A DNA stretch of 64,000 nucleotides. Origin: Sinorhizobium terangae. Its GTDB lineage: Bacteria; Pseudomonadota; Alphaproteobacteria; Rhizobiales; Rhizobiaceae. Location of the stretch: assembly GCF_029714365.1 (NCBI RefSeq), contig NZ_CP121661.1:186001-250000 (forward strand). The letters run 5' to 3'. The notes beneath the pieces are model-generated. The model was not told the DNA's origin. It worked only from the letters and a program-made list of their open reading frames with translations, and did not search any database. The position numbers and the translations under genes are program-made. Below, in pieces: positions 28,064-36,524 of the stretch (its first letter is position 1; every line of letters starts with the position of its first letter).

Positions 28064-28305
28064 TCAGCTCCCCTTCATGAAACCGAAGTCGGCAAACGTC
28101 CCGCGGATCCCCGGCACGTCATTGATCGACAGGATGAAGCGGCCTTGGAGCCGCCTCTTCAAACGCTTCGCCATGGCCGAGAACTGGTCGCGGCCGAAGA
28201 GCGCCTTTTCGTAGTCATCCTCGCTGCCGAAGTAGGGCAGGTCGAGGTGGAATAGAGTGCCCGGCCGATCGTAGCGATCGAGGAAATCGGGCCAGGCGCG
28301 CCCGC
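28064..28305 (-). pseudogene. C-terminal relic of a D12-class adenine DNA methyltransferase
   Basis: A frame ending at TGA (28066-28064) reads WPDFLDRYDRPGTLFHLDLP then YFGSEDDYEKALFGRDQF and LQGRFILSINDVPGIRG. This is the C-terminal half of Dam/D12-type N6-adenine methylases, including motif IV, which is DLPY here instead of the catalytic DPPY. The upstream part (SAM-binding FxGxG) is missing; sequence 5' of about 28305 belongs to another degenerate frame. Likely prophage or restriction-modification debris. Confidence 0.6.
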
Positions 28306-29005
28306 CACCGCCTCGTCGCTGCCGTCCGTGTCGAAACTGCCGGTGATGCTACCGCGCGCCAGTTCCGCGCTTCGCGCCGGGTGAAGGCCCAGGAAGCGGG
28401 AAGCCTTGCCGACCGAGGTCGCATTGAAGAGTTTTTGAACGCCCTTCAAAGGATCAAAAAAGGAGGCTCCGATCTCCCTGTAGCGACCGCGTCCTTCGCT
28501 GGAGATGTCGAAGGCGTGCTGGCTCTGGAAGGGAATGGTGGTTGTCGGCAGCTGCCGCCCGTTCGCGTTCTGACCGCTGTTGCGTTTCGGGACAAGCAGC
28601 TTGCCATTAGCGAACTTCAGCGTGCCGAGTTCTTCCGCCAGCTCGTTTGCGAAGCCGCTCAGTGATTGGTTGAGGTGAAGCCGATAGGGCAGAGGCACCG
28701 ACGCGATATCGGGATGGACAAGCGCCCGCTCGGCGGCCCGCAGCGACTGGAAGATTTTCGCCGGCGGGCATGTCGTTGAAGTGCTCGGTCTCCGCTGCCT
28801 TGTCGGCGTCGATGAAATCCGAGGCCCCCGCCAAGATGGTCATGACGTAGCCGCTCTCGGCATCGCCGGAAAGCGTGTCGCTCTGATAGGTGAACTCGCC
28901 GGCGTTCCGCAGCGGCCGACCCTCCCAGCCGTGGAAAAAGTCGTACTTCGTGCCCTCGGGTGAGGGGATCGGCGCTGACCGGAGGGCCGGTAACGGTTTG
29001 TCCAC
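28306..29005 (-). pseudogene. degenerate ORFs of unknown origin
   Basis: Two - strand frames appear to be one ancestral protein broken near 28760. One reads GTKYDFFHGWEGRPLRNAG, then TILAGASDFIDADKAAETEH. The second reads LPYRLHLNQSLSGFANELAE and GRYREIGASFFDPLKGVQ, ending against the methylase relic. The composition looks like genuine protein in both halves, but I recognise no family. A phage or mobile-element origin is only inferred from the neighbours. Confidence 0.35.
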
Positions 29006-29426
29006 GTGAAAGGGGGGACCCTGGCCGGGTCTCCCTTTTCATGGGTGATTTGTTCCGTATTTATGGAAAAGGTTAAACCGTTAGCCCCGTTCAGGGAAAC
29101 GCTTGGCCTCATGATCGCATGATCGTCAAGCCACGCTCGGATCAGCCGGAATTGTGGCCGCAGCCGAACGCGCCCGATCCTCGACCAGGTCACGCAACTG
29201 CTGACGATGTGACGGAGAAGGCGCGGGTAGAGACCGGCCGACGGAGCAGCGAGGCGCTCCCCGAAAGAACTCAACTACAACGCATTATTGACTCCGGTGC
29301 CCCATAGCCCAACCCCAGATAAGTATCGCATTCTTGCGTGCAAGAGGTGCCTAGATCACTTGCGAGGATAAGTGAGCACTGAGAAGGGCGTCGCCTCGCG
29401 ACTCCCGGTCCTGCCGGCCGATTATG
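29006..29426. other. gap without a recognisable gene
   Basis: 421 bases downstream of the AIPR gene. Frames on the - strand (to 29274) are Arg/Pro-rich and have no domain. Nothing else is seen. Confidence 0.4.
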
Positions 29427-31253
29427 TCATACCATAGGGGAAGCAAGCATGGCTTCGTTGGGAGGAAGGGTCTCTGCCCTGGCTGGAGGTGCAAGACCGA
29501 AAGTCTTTAGATAAGCTCGGATTGCCTTTGGACAGTTTGGCGACTTCGCCCAGTGTCTGACGGCGCCAAACTTGTGTACATCAGAATGCCTCTTGTGACG
29601 CGGGTAATGATCCAGGCACCAGGCGACGAGGCTCGGCCATATCTGCTCAAGGCGTTCTGCGTAGGGGTCTATTGCCGTGCCGTCGGGGAGGAGACCTAGT
29701 TCCATTGCCGCTAACACGGCTTCTACCATGGCCAAAGTCTCGCTGATATTGCTCGGCTTGAATGATCGAAGTCGTCTTACCGAGCCAAAGACGGCATGTA
29801 TCCTTCCGAAGCGATCAATCACGTCGCCGGTTGCAACTAGATCCTTGAAGCCTTCCCCCTTCTTAACACTCTTCGATCGGGTCGCTTTGGCATAGTCGCC
29901 ATTTGCCAAGAGCATGAGCCGGAGGAATATAGATCGCTCTATGATCGAATGGCGGCCGACAAACCCCTTTTGAACAGCGTCCGCGTATTCTCCGCGCTTG
30001 TGTTCGTATAGAAGACCGTGAGCCAGAAAAACTCGCCTTGCCAGACCGCGTTGCTCATCGTTGACAACGACTCTGTCCGCAGCGCCGACCTGCGTTTGCG
30101 AGTTGGTTGCCGATGAGATCTCCTGAATCAGCCGCAGCTTCTTTTTCGTGTCGATATTAGGAAGCGTTATGATGCGAACTACTACTTCCTTGTCCTCGAA
30201 CATCGTGGCGCGTTCGACGTCTGATATCTCGTCGTATATTCGGCTCAATGTGAAAGCGGTCTGGCCGCCATTGATGATTTGCGGATTGCGTAGCGCTACT
30301 AGGGCCGCATCTTTTTGGCCAATCATTTCCGAGACGTAGGTCTCATCCGAAAGGATCGTAATGCCGTTATTAAGAAGCGCAAACTCGCCCGAGGTCCGTT
30401 CGGTGATGCTCTCGCGGATCAACCGGTTCGTCGATTGCTGGCTGAATTCCAGGTATGAGCGCGGATTATAGCGCAGGATCGAGTTCCGGTAGCGAGACAT
30501 CAGTCTGGCGATTTCAAGAGTTGGCGCCAGGATTACATCGATGTTGACGGGGCCGTGCTCCGTCGCGATTTTCGCACAAAGCCGACTGCCCGCCGACTTG
30601 TTGCTCATGTCGATATTGAAGCGAAGATCGGCGAAATACGTTTGCTCGCCCCGTAGAACGGGAATAACGAGTTCCTCATAGCAGCGCCGGAAATCGTACA
30701 CTTCGGTCTCAAAATCCGAGAGAATCTTTGCGACCGCCAGCTTTTCGTCCTCCCGCACATTGGCTAGTAGAACGACTTTATAGCTATATTTTGCTATGTC
30801 AGGGATGGACTGTAACCGCCGCTGTAGGCCTTTTATGTGCCCGCTGTAGGGGTTGCCAGCAGCATCCTCGGTCTCACCTCGGAGAATCCGATCAGCGTCG
30901 ATTCGTGAAACCTCGCCGATTGAAATATGTTTTTCAGCAAAGTTCTGGGCATTCGTTCGGAACTTCGATTGAACGAGGACAACTACCTTCTCCTCGTCGT
31001 CGACGTGGAATGCGTCGACGCCGCCGTCGTAGGAAGATTCTGTGATCTGCTTCTCGCGCTCGTCGAAGTCATAGAGGCCGTATTTCGCCTCCAAAAATAG
31101 ATGAATATACGCACGCGCCCTTGCTTGGTCTCGATCCCCCGGAGTGCTGCTGGCAGTTCGATAAATGGAGCGACGTCCGGCGACGGCCCCATCTTGTATG
31201 ATCCTGTCGAGGATGTTCAGCAGGATCGCATATTTCGCTTCTGCGCCATTCAT
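29427..31253 (-). CDS. AIPR-family abortive phage-infection protein with nuclease-like N terminus
   Basis: 608 residues from ATG 31253. The central/C-terminal AIPR domain is recognised by SYLEFSQQSTNRLIRE followed by GEFALLNNGITILSDE and the later PQIINGGQTAFTLSRIYDE. The N-terminal 130 residues carry a restriction-endonuclease-like pattern, YDGGVDAFHVDD then VVLVQSKF, of the D...(E/Q)xK type. Such proteins act in abortive infection, halting phage growth by killing or arresting the cell. The frame remains open for another 120 codons upstream because it is fused in frame to a serine-recombinase relic. ATG 31253 is preferred since protein-like AIPR sequence begins there. The gene looks intact and is probably functional defence cargo. 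Confidence 0.8.
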   Translation of the reverse strand: MNGAEAKYAILLNILDRIIQDGAVAGRRSIYRTASSTPGDRDQARARAYIHLFLEAKYGLYDFDEREKQITESSYDGGVDAFHVDDEEKVVVLVQSKFRTNAQNFAEKHISIGEVSRIDADRILRGETEDAAGNPYSGHIKGLQRRLQSIPDIAKYSYKVVLLANVREDEKLAVAKILSDFETEVYDFRRCYEELVIPVLRGEQTYFADLRFNIDMSNKSAGSRLCAKIATEHGPVNIDVILAPTLEIARLMSRYRNSILRYNPRSYLEFSQQSTNRLIRESITERTSGEFALLNNGITILSDETYVSEMIGQKDAALVALRNPQIINGGQTAFTLSRIYDEISDVERATMFEDKEVVVRIITLPNIDTKKKLRLIQEISSATNSQTQVGAADRVVVNDEQRGLARRVFLAHGLLYEHKRGEYADAVQKGFVGRHSIIERSIFLRLMLLANGDYAKATRSKSVKKGEGFKDLVATGDVIDRFGRIHAVFGSVRRLRSFKPSNISETLAMVEAVLAAMELGLLPDGTAIDPYAERLEQIWPSLVAWCLDHYPRHKRHSDVHKFGAVRHWAKSPNCPKAIRAYLKTFGLAPPARAETLPPNEAMLASPMV

Positions 31254-31379
31254 TCTTCTGTCCCCATATCCCGCATACAGACTTAGCACATGCTCGGCCA
31301 AGCGCAATTGCGGGTTACCGGCGCCGGGCGAGGCTACTACCGAAGCGGGTCGGGCGCTACCTGTGGTCACCCATCGTTC

Positions 31380-31613
31380 TCTTGCGACCCAATGGATGAG
31401 CTGATGAGAATCGCTTTCCCCGTATTCTGTCTCAGGATTGATCCGGGAGATGCGGCGCCCCCTCGACGGATCCTTGACCATGTGGACCCGGTTCCATATC
31501 AGCTTGCCGGCATAGATGGGGTTTAGAAGCAGCCCGTTTCCGCGTTGGCCGTTGCCGTTCAATACGTCTTGGTTCGGGGGAGAATGAAAAGGCCTACTTT
31601 CACCGGGACGCAC
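31380..31613 (-). pseudogene. relic of a large serine recombinase, in frame with the AIPR gene
   Basis: The translation includes LLLNPIYAGKLIWNRVHMVK then DPSRGRRISRINPE. This is the hallmark of the recombinase (PF07508-type) domain of large serine integrases/resolvases (pattern xLxNxxYxGxxxWNR). The catalytic N-terminal resolvase domain and the zinc-ribbon/coiled-coil end are absent. The relic runs directly into the AIPR reading frame without a stop, so a long chimeric protein of 728 residues is theoretically encoded from 31613. The recombinase may have carried the defence gene here. Confidence 0.65.
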
Positions 31614-31641
31614 TCCAACTGGCGAAAGACGATCCGAAGAA

Positions 31642-31809
31642 ATGACGGCCGCTGCTGCAGCTGAGTGGATGCTGGAGCAAGTCCGAGAAAATGGAATGCT
31701 TGAGCAAGAGTTTGCCGTCTATGCTATTCATCGACAGTTCGGCGATCAATTCACCTACATCAACGAGAACGGAAACTTGGCAATCGCTAAGCCCGTGACT
31801 TTCTGGTGA
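31642..31809 (+). CDS. small DUF6953-like protein, probably truncated
   Basis: A 55-residue frame: ATG, then AAAEWMLEQVRENGMLEQE, FAVYAIHRQFGDQFTYINEN and GNLAIAKPVTFW. The pattern of a short helix, then FGxxFTYINENGNLAI matches a small conserved family of unknown function found across bacteria (DUF6953). Family members continue for 20-30 residues after GNLAI, so the C terminus here may have been cut. No clear ribosome site. Oriented against the recombinase relic. Confidence 0.55.
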   Translation: MTAAAAAEWMLEQVRENGMLEQEFAVYAIHRQFGDQFTYINENGNLAIAKPVTFW

Positions 31810-32031
31810 TGATGTTATCTGGAGCCGCGGAGATCGCGGTTGGCGCCCGAGACAGCATTTCGACCGCCCTGGTAGGCAGCAGGAATAGAAATCTCGCTTA
31901 AGTCCTCCAGCTTCCCGTAAAGGGTCGCCTCCACCCAATCGCTGAACCGCTGCGGGGAAGCCCAGTGCCTTTTACGACTGGGCATCGTAATCTGTCGGTG
32001 ATCCCCGAGCTACGCGTTCGATCCTCAGCCC

Positions 32032-32502
32032 CTAGCGTGGCCGCCCGGCCGAAGCAGTAGGCGCGCCGCGCCCGTGCAAGATCTTCCCTATCTTCAGCGA
32101 CAACTCGTCGAGCGTTGCCATAACTCGGTTCACTTGCGACAAGGTGGCGGTCATTTCAGGGCCGTATCTGGTGACGAGGTATTCTCTGCTAGATGACAGG
32201 TTCAGCAAGTGCTGTTCTGTGCGCTTGCGCAAGAGTAGGCCTGCATCAATCGCCATTCGCGCTCGTTCGCTGACATCGTGTTGAAGGCCGCGAAGGGACT
32301 TGGAGTCGTACCCTCTAGTGAGCAGATACGCGTTCAGGTGCAGCTCAATCGAGTGGAGGGCCAGAAGCCGGCGGGGAGCGTGGGATAATTGCTTACCCCG
32401 CGGCGCGTGTTCGCCAAGCAATTTAGCGGCCATCCTGTAATGCCCCGCTAACTCAAGAATGTCGTCAAAGCTCGCCGCGTCCCCAGGATACGCTAAATCC
32501 AC
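32032..32502 (-). CDS. hypothetical protein with HEPN-like helical character
   Basis: 156 residues from GTG 32502, chosen because GGAG lies 7 bases before it; an ATG at 32625 would overlap the upstream gene. The sequence is mostly helical (ELAGHYRMAAKLLGEH, LHSIELHLNAYLLTRGYDS, LQHDVSERARMAIDAGLLL), with ALHSIELHLNAYLL recalling the first HEPN helix, and R(x)4H-like elements are not clear. Similar proteins occur on rhizobial plasmids; function is not known. It lies 64 bp after the small - strand gene at 32567-32794. Confidence 0.6.
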   Translation of the reverse strand: MDLAYPGDAASFDDILELAGHYRMAAKLLGEHAPRGKQLSHAPRRLLALHSIELHLNAYLLTRGYDSKSLRGLQHDVSERARMAIDAGLLLRKRTEQHLLNLSSSREYLVTRYGPEMTATLSQVNRVMATLDELSLKIGKILHGRGAPTASAGRPR

Positions 32503-32566
32503 GAATGATCTCCTACCCCACGCACTGCAACCGACAGGCCGTAGGCTGTCACAGTGCAAGTCGCGG

Positions 32567-32794
32567 TCAAGGATTAGGGGCGCCGCCCGATCGGGGTACT
32601 GGAGCCCCGTGTAGTCTTCTTTCATCGTCTATGGCTCGATCGATCGCCTCGATGCTCATCTGAAATTCAATCACGCCCTTTGCAGTTGCCACGATCTCCC
32701 CTGGCTCGTTATTGCTGGCAACCGCGCGTCGACGCTCGACCAATTCCTGACGCAATCTCAAGAGGTTATCGATGTGTTCCTTGCTTCTGGCCAC
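32567..32794 (-). CDS. small hypothetical protein
   Basis: 75 residues from GTG 32794 with GGGAGA before it. The open frame runs to 32902, but a terminator-like hairpin at 32852-32877 intervenes, so the shorter start is preferred. It is helical and charged (KEHIDNLLRLRQELVERRRA, then EFQMSIEAIDRAIDDERR), consistent with a small coiled-coil or regulatory protein. No family recognised. Confidence 0.5.
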   Translation of the reverse strand: MARSKEHIDNLLRLRQELVERRRAVASNNEPGEIVATAKGVIEFQMSIEAIDRAIDDERRLHGAPVPRSGGAPNP

Positions 32795-32851
32795 GTCGTC
32801 TCTCCCACCACATCTTGTAGTCGCATAGATTGGCATGTCACGAGCAGTAGG

Positions 32852-32877
32852 CAACAAAAAGGCCGGGCAACCCCGAC
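32852..32877 (-). terminator. rho-independent terminator
   Basis: On the - strand, GGTCGGGGTTGCCCGGCC followed by TTTTTG: a GC-rich stem with a short loop and T-run. It would terminate transcripts coming from the small gene at 33010-33192. Confidence 0.6.
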
Positions 32878-33009
32878 CTTCCTGCAGCCATTGCCAGTAC
32901 ATCCGTGGTCAATGGCGAGATTGCTACCTCTTAGCCGTCGTGACGACAGCGTGACAATTGCTTGACGCGTTCGGTCGGTGCCGTGCGCAGCGGAATGCCG
33001 CCGGCAGAC

Positions 33010-33192
33010 CTATGCCGTCCCACCTGTAACCGGATTCACTTTCGGTTTTTCGCTCGTGTCCTTAGCGCCAGGTGGCTGAACCGTAGACGGTGCAATCGAC
33101 TCCTCATCCTGATGCTTCTTGCGGTCCGCGGGTTGATGGACGTCGGCAGGCGTCGCCTGTTCCGGTTTTGCATTGGTGTCCTTGGTTGCCAT
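33010..33192 (-). CDS. small hydrophilic protein, unknown function
   Basis: 60 residues, starting MATKDTNAKPEQAT, very rich in Lys, Asp, Pro and Gln and lacking hydrophobic segments, thus probably disordered. An upstream GGAGG-like site (GAGGAAGTC) precedes the ATG. Proteins of this style are common in Rhizobium genomes. Followed by a terminator about 130 bp downstream. Confidence 0.5.
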   Translation of the reverse strand: MATKDTNAKPEQATPADVHQPADRKKHQDEESIAPSTVQPPGAKDTSEKPKVNPVTGGTA

Positions 33193-33303
33193 GACTTCCT
33201 CCGTGCGTATGACGGAAAACGGCGGCGGACGGTGAGGGGTTCCTTCATGTCACGGCATCAGGGACTACCACTCACGCGCCTCGTCGGTTAGCGCGTTCAG
33301 GTG

Positions 33304-33573
33304 TCAACGCAATTTCTGCACCGGCTCGTCTAGAAAGCCCCGCATGCCATCACGCTGAACGGTGGCCAGAAATTCTTCGAATGCCTCTCGATCGGTGTCG
33401 AAGGTGTCATTCCAGACGGTAGTGTTTCCTTCCTCGTCGAACACCTCGAGCGTCCAGTCGGAGTTTGTGCCGGCGGGACGGAAAATGCGCAAAATGACGG
33501 TCACGTCGTCGTCGACAAATTCGCCGGAGAATTCAGAAAACTCGTAGTGCTGCTCGCCTTCAGGCATGGACAT
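33304..33573 (-). CDS. small acidic conserved hypothetical protein
   Basis: 89 residues starting MSMPEGEQHYEFSEFSGEFV, acidic, with alternating beta-type segments (DDVTVILRIFRP, WTLEVFDEEGNTTVWND) and a C-terminal helix (REAFEEFLATVQRDG). A second in-frame ATG lies two codons in. It looks like a genuine single-domain soluble protein. No motif gives a function. Confidence 0.65.
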   Translation of the reverse strand: MSMPEGEQHYEFSEFSGEFVDDDVTVILRIFRPAGTNSDWTLEVFDEEGNTTVWNDTFDTDREAFEEFLATVQRDGMRGFLDEPVQKLR

Positions 33574-33647
33574 TCATAACACGTTCCGTGGGCGAACACG
33601 ATTGCTGGCTTGCCAGCGCATCCCGTCGCCTAGCCTCCTCTGGCCAC

Positions 33648-33674
33648 GAAAAAGCCCCGCGCGAGGGCGGGGCA
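33648..33674 (-). terminator. rho-independent terminator
   Basis: The - strand reads GCCCCGCCCTCGCGCGGGGC followed by TTTTTC, a strong stem with a T-run, placed downstream of the gene at 33828-34115. Confidence 0.6.
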
Positions 33675-33827
33675 AGTCCCACATCCAGTTGCCTTCCTTG
33701 GATGCGGGGACGCAGCCGAAGAGAATCAGCTACGCAGAGACGCTATCTACGCTTTCACCAGAGAGGAAGTCCGATTCCACGTTTCCGCTACGCCTCTTCA
33801 AAAAACACGGGGCAGGGTAAACGCATT

Positions 33828-34115
33828 TCATTCCTTGCCATCAAGCAGAATCTTCAACGTCCTAATCACATCGGCGGCATCGATGAGAGTGTCTCTGATC
33901 TCTGCAGCGGAGAGGCTATCCGCTCGGGCCGCCGCCTGAAGATCAATCACAACATCCTTCGCTCGGTTGCTGCTTGGTATCCCGATCTCCTCGCGCATGT
34001 CGCGTATTGCCGCGATCGAGCGGTTGATGAGCCGCTTGACTTCGAACGGCGTCAGCCTGTCCGCTTCGTTGGCGGCTCTGATCAGCTCGGCAATGAATTG
34101 GGTGGTGAGGCTCAT
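33828..34115 (-). CDS. small helical hypothetical protein
   Basis: 95 residues from the ATG at 34115 (MSLTTQFIAELIRAANEADR). The open frame continues upstream, but the earlier residues are Arg/Pro-rich shadow sequence. Predominantly helical with repeated (A/L)xxI patterns; no DNA-binding or catalytic motif recognised. A strong terminator follows 150 bp downstream. Confidence 0.55.
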   Translation of the reverse strand: MSLTTQFIAELIRAANEADRLTPFEVKRLINRSIAAIRDMREEIGIPSSNRAKDVVIDLQAAARADSLSAAEIRDTLIDAADVIRTLKILLDGKE

Positions 34116-34207
34116 GGCTTGATTTGGATCATTGGTGGGGAAAACGCAATTTGTGAATTCGCGACTCAGGCGCCCTTCGCTGAAATGCTGGCAAGGAGGA
34201 TCGATGC

Positions 34208-34770
34208 ATGTTGCTCTCGTTTCATGCTCGCGGCGCCGCGATATCCGAGCGCAACCGCCGAAGAGCACAACGGGAGGGCGCGACCATAAACGGTGACAAG
34301 CTATGGACCGACGAGGAAATAGATATCCTTCGCCATCACCACCCGCAGGAAATCGCTCGAAAACGACCGCACCGGACGCCAAGGGGTATCGAAATGAAGC
34401 GGATAAGATCGGGCTTGTCTAAGCAAATCCATTTTTGGACAGCGGCGGCAGAGATGTCAAAACTTCGCCGCATGTACCCAAAAAGTTCGCAGGAAGAAAT
34501 CTGTGCTGCATTCCCACATTCGACGTGGGTGAACATTAGCCAGGCCGCCCGATATCACGGATTCCGACGCGAGAAGCCCGCCTATAAACCCACGGGGCGC
34601 ACGTGGCCATCGACCAAATACGCGAGAAATGCCACGAGATTAGGTGGTCAATGGTAGACCTCGACCGAGAAGCAAGAACTAAGACATACTTCAAGAGAAG
34701 CGGTTGGTACCGCAAGCGTATCAATTACAAGGCCGTTGGGCGAGCGCTGGACGATCAAGTGGCGGGATGA
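34208..34770 (+). pseudogene. frameshifted rhizobial gene with Myb/SANT-like segment
   Basis: The frame from ATG 34208 encodes DKLWTDEEIDILRHHHPQE and FWTAAAEMSKLRRMYPKSS, paired Trp-containing helical units of a DNA-binding type, and stops at 34657. A neighbouring frame continues the protein-like text from about 34600 (DQIREKCHEIRWSMVDLDRE, then TYFKRSGWYRKRINYKAVG), and after a second shift near 34750 TIKWRDES. Two small indels therefore seem to have split one gene. The first 149 residues could still be made. Confidence 0.45.
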
Positions 34771-35135
34771 GTCCGACGGCCGCTCGATCCGCATCACCTG
34801 AGACTTGGTTCTAGCTGTGTGAGGGCCGTCGGCGGGAATACAGCCTTAGCCGTTCCGTTTTCCTACCAGCCTGACGCCTGGCTGGCCGAGGTTTAGGAAT
34901 GCCCGTTGCCCGTCGCGGCATTCAACCCAATCAAGTCATAAAGCTGAATTTGCCACACTGGCCCGTCTCGCGAATGAGGCGGGTTTTTTGTTTCCGCTAT
35001 TTTTTGCACCGATTCATGTCGCGTGGTTTCGCGTTTCGTTGAGCCGGCATGAGCAATCTGTTTAATCTTTATGAAGGACTGGCGGCGATTGTGGCCATAT
35101 CCTCAGGCGATTCGCCTGGCAATGATGGAGACAGC
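34771..35135. other. intergenic region with a terminator
   Basis: 365 bases; the only distinct feature is the terminator at 34962-34989. No gene, RNA or repeat recognised. Confidence 0.4.
34962..34989 (+). terminator. rho-independent terminator
   Basis: CCCGTCTC GCGAAT GAGGCGGG followed by TTTTTTG: an 8-bp stem (one G-T pair) with a T-run on the + strand, ending transcripts from the broken gene upstream. Confidence 0.65.
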
Positions 35136-35387
35136 ATGACGGTTCTGCAGTTCCCGGCTAATCGGCGCATGGGCGATGTCAAACGCTGCGCAGAAGCCCT
35201 CCAGAGGCTCCATGGAGAGCAAGCAAACCGTTTCTGGCGGTCTGAGATGACCGACTTTGCCGCCGCGCTCAGAAGGTCGGGCATTGTCGAGGAAGAGATA
35301 TCGCGCCAAGCCGGCCTATTCATGCACGCGGTACAGATGGAGCTGCAAGTGGCGTTCGCCATCGAAGAGAACAACGCGTCCGCTTAA
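35136..35387 (+). CDS. DUF6074-like small rhizobial protein
   Basis: 83 residues from ATG 35136, preceded by GGAG at 5 bases; an in-frame ATG at 35049 gives 112 residues. The sequence TVLQFPANRRMGDVKRC then ALQRLHGEQANRFWRSEM and HAVQMELQVAFA matches a small family (DUF6074) common on rhizobial chromosomes and plasmids. It is helical, cytoplasmic and of unknown role. Confidence 0.65.
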   Translation: MTVLQFPANRRMGDVKRCAEALQRLHGEQANRFWRSEMTDFAAALRRSGIVEEEISRQAGLFMHAVQMELQVAFAIEENNASA

Positions 35388-35818
35388 CCTGATCCGGCGC
35401 GATTGGAAATCATTCCCGGTTCGCCATCTCCTAACATGTTGCATCCATGTCACACGGATCGGCCGTCATCCGGAAGAGCCGCTGCCAATCGTCTGCGGCT
35501 GAGTATCCACGTTGGCTGCCATCGCTGCGGGGCGATCGAAGTACTGCCGGATCGCTCGCACAAGGGCCACTTACCAAGTTCCCGTGTCGATCAACCCTGG
35601 ACCGTCCAGCCGGTGATAGAGACCAGAACGGACCTCCGTTACCAAACGTCCCCCAGCATTTCAGCGTTGGCGCCGATCAGGGCGGACAGGTGGCCGCTCC
35701 ACAGCCTCATATCGGCACGGACCCAAGATCAACCATGCGAAAAATAGGAGTTTGACGGTTCTGTTGACTCTGTAGTTCACTCAGCCGACAACAGACGATG
35801 GCTAAGGAGGGTCTAGGG
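35388..35818. other. leader region of syrB
   Basis: 431 bases. It should contain the syrB promoter. A stretch from 35443 to 35490 (ATCCATGTCACACGG ... GCTGCCAATC) resembles the two ends of a nod box, but the central ATCRATTTT is absent, so I do not call it one. No other feature. Confidence 0.35.
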
Positions 35819-36268
35819 ATGGCTGACGAGAGTAATACAGGGCAGATCTCTGCGGTTGCAGAGACGAATGCCGAAGCGAAACCGACGGGTAAGAAGCAGA
35901 GGTCGCCACGGCGTCAGAAGACCGCTGCCGAACCGGTTCGAACTGCCGCAAAGCCGGCCGCTAAAATCAGGAAGTATAGCGAACCAGAAAAAAGCGAGAA
36001 GCTCAAGCTGATCGAAACGCAGGTCGCCGAAGGCAAAGGCACACTTAAGGAAGCTATCAAGAGCGCCGGCATATCGGAACAAACCTACTATCAGTGGAAA
36101 AAGGCTGCAAAGTCCGCTGATGAAGGAGACAAGAAGCCCCTTCCGGCTGGAGATGAATTGGCAGATCTCGTCCAGCTTGAGGAGGAGAATCAGAGGCTTC
36201 GCAAAATTCTGGCGGAAAAGTTGCGCGCGGAAAATGCCGAACTGCGCAAGAGGCTCGGCCTGGATTAG
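35819..36268 (+). CDS. syrB: symbiosis regulator SyrB
   Basis: 149 residues from ATG 35819 (MADESNTGQI), with AAGGAGG 8-10 bases upstream. SyrB of Sinorhizobium meliloti negatively influences syrM, and thereby nodD3 and exopolysaccharide genes. The N-terminal 60 residues are Lys/Ala-rich and basic. A central segment, SEKLKLIETQVAEGKGTLKE then AIKSAGISEQTYYQWKKAA, looks like a transposase-OrfA-type helix-turn-helix. The C terminus (LEEENQRLRKILAEKLRAEN) is a coiled coil for dimerisation. Matches SyrB in order and length. A gene with a similar C-terminal coiled coil follows 256 bp downstream. Confidence 0.88.
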   Translation: MADESNTGQISAVAETNAEAKPTGKKQRSPRRQKTAAEPVRTAAKPAAKIRKYSEPEKSEKLKLIETQVAEGKGTLKEAIKSAGISEQTYYQWKKAAKSADEGDKKPLPAGDELADLVQLEEENQRLRKILAEKLRAENAELRKRLGLD

Positions 36269-36524
36269 ATATGATTCAGGCTGCGCAGGCGCTCAGTTTC
36301 CTCAATCGTCCCAATCCCGCGTGACAGGCGTAATTGGGGCTGGCCTCGAATTTTTCTGCAGAACGGCTGTCAGACGCATTTCGACTACGCGGTGGCGCGA
36401 GAGACAAGTCGACGCGCTCGCGCGCTTGTTAGTTGAAGCGCGCGGTGAGGAGATATATGGGTCCGCCGGCGAGCGCAGCGGCGCCGATTAGTGTTGGTTT
36501 CAGGAATTACCAGGGTGCAGGTAT

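Noticed and set aside
32567-32902. Longer start for the small gene at 32567-32794.
   Set aside because: A terminator hairpin lies between 32794 and 32902, and the extra residues look like shadow translation.
35443-35490. Possible seventh nod box upstream of syrB (ATCCAT at one end and CCAATC at the other, 48 bp).
   Set aside because: The central ATC-N-AAACAATCRATTTT part is absent and internal ATCC is shifted by 3 bases, so only the ends match.
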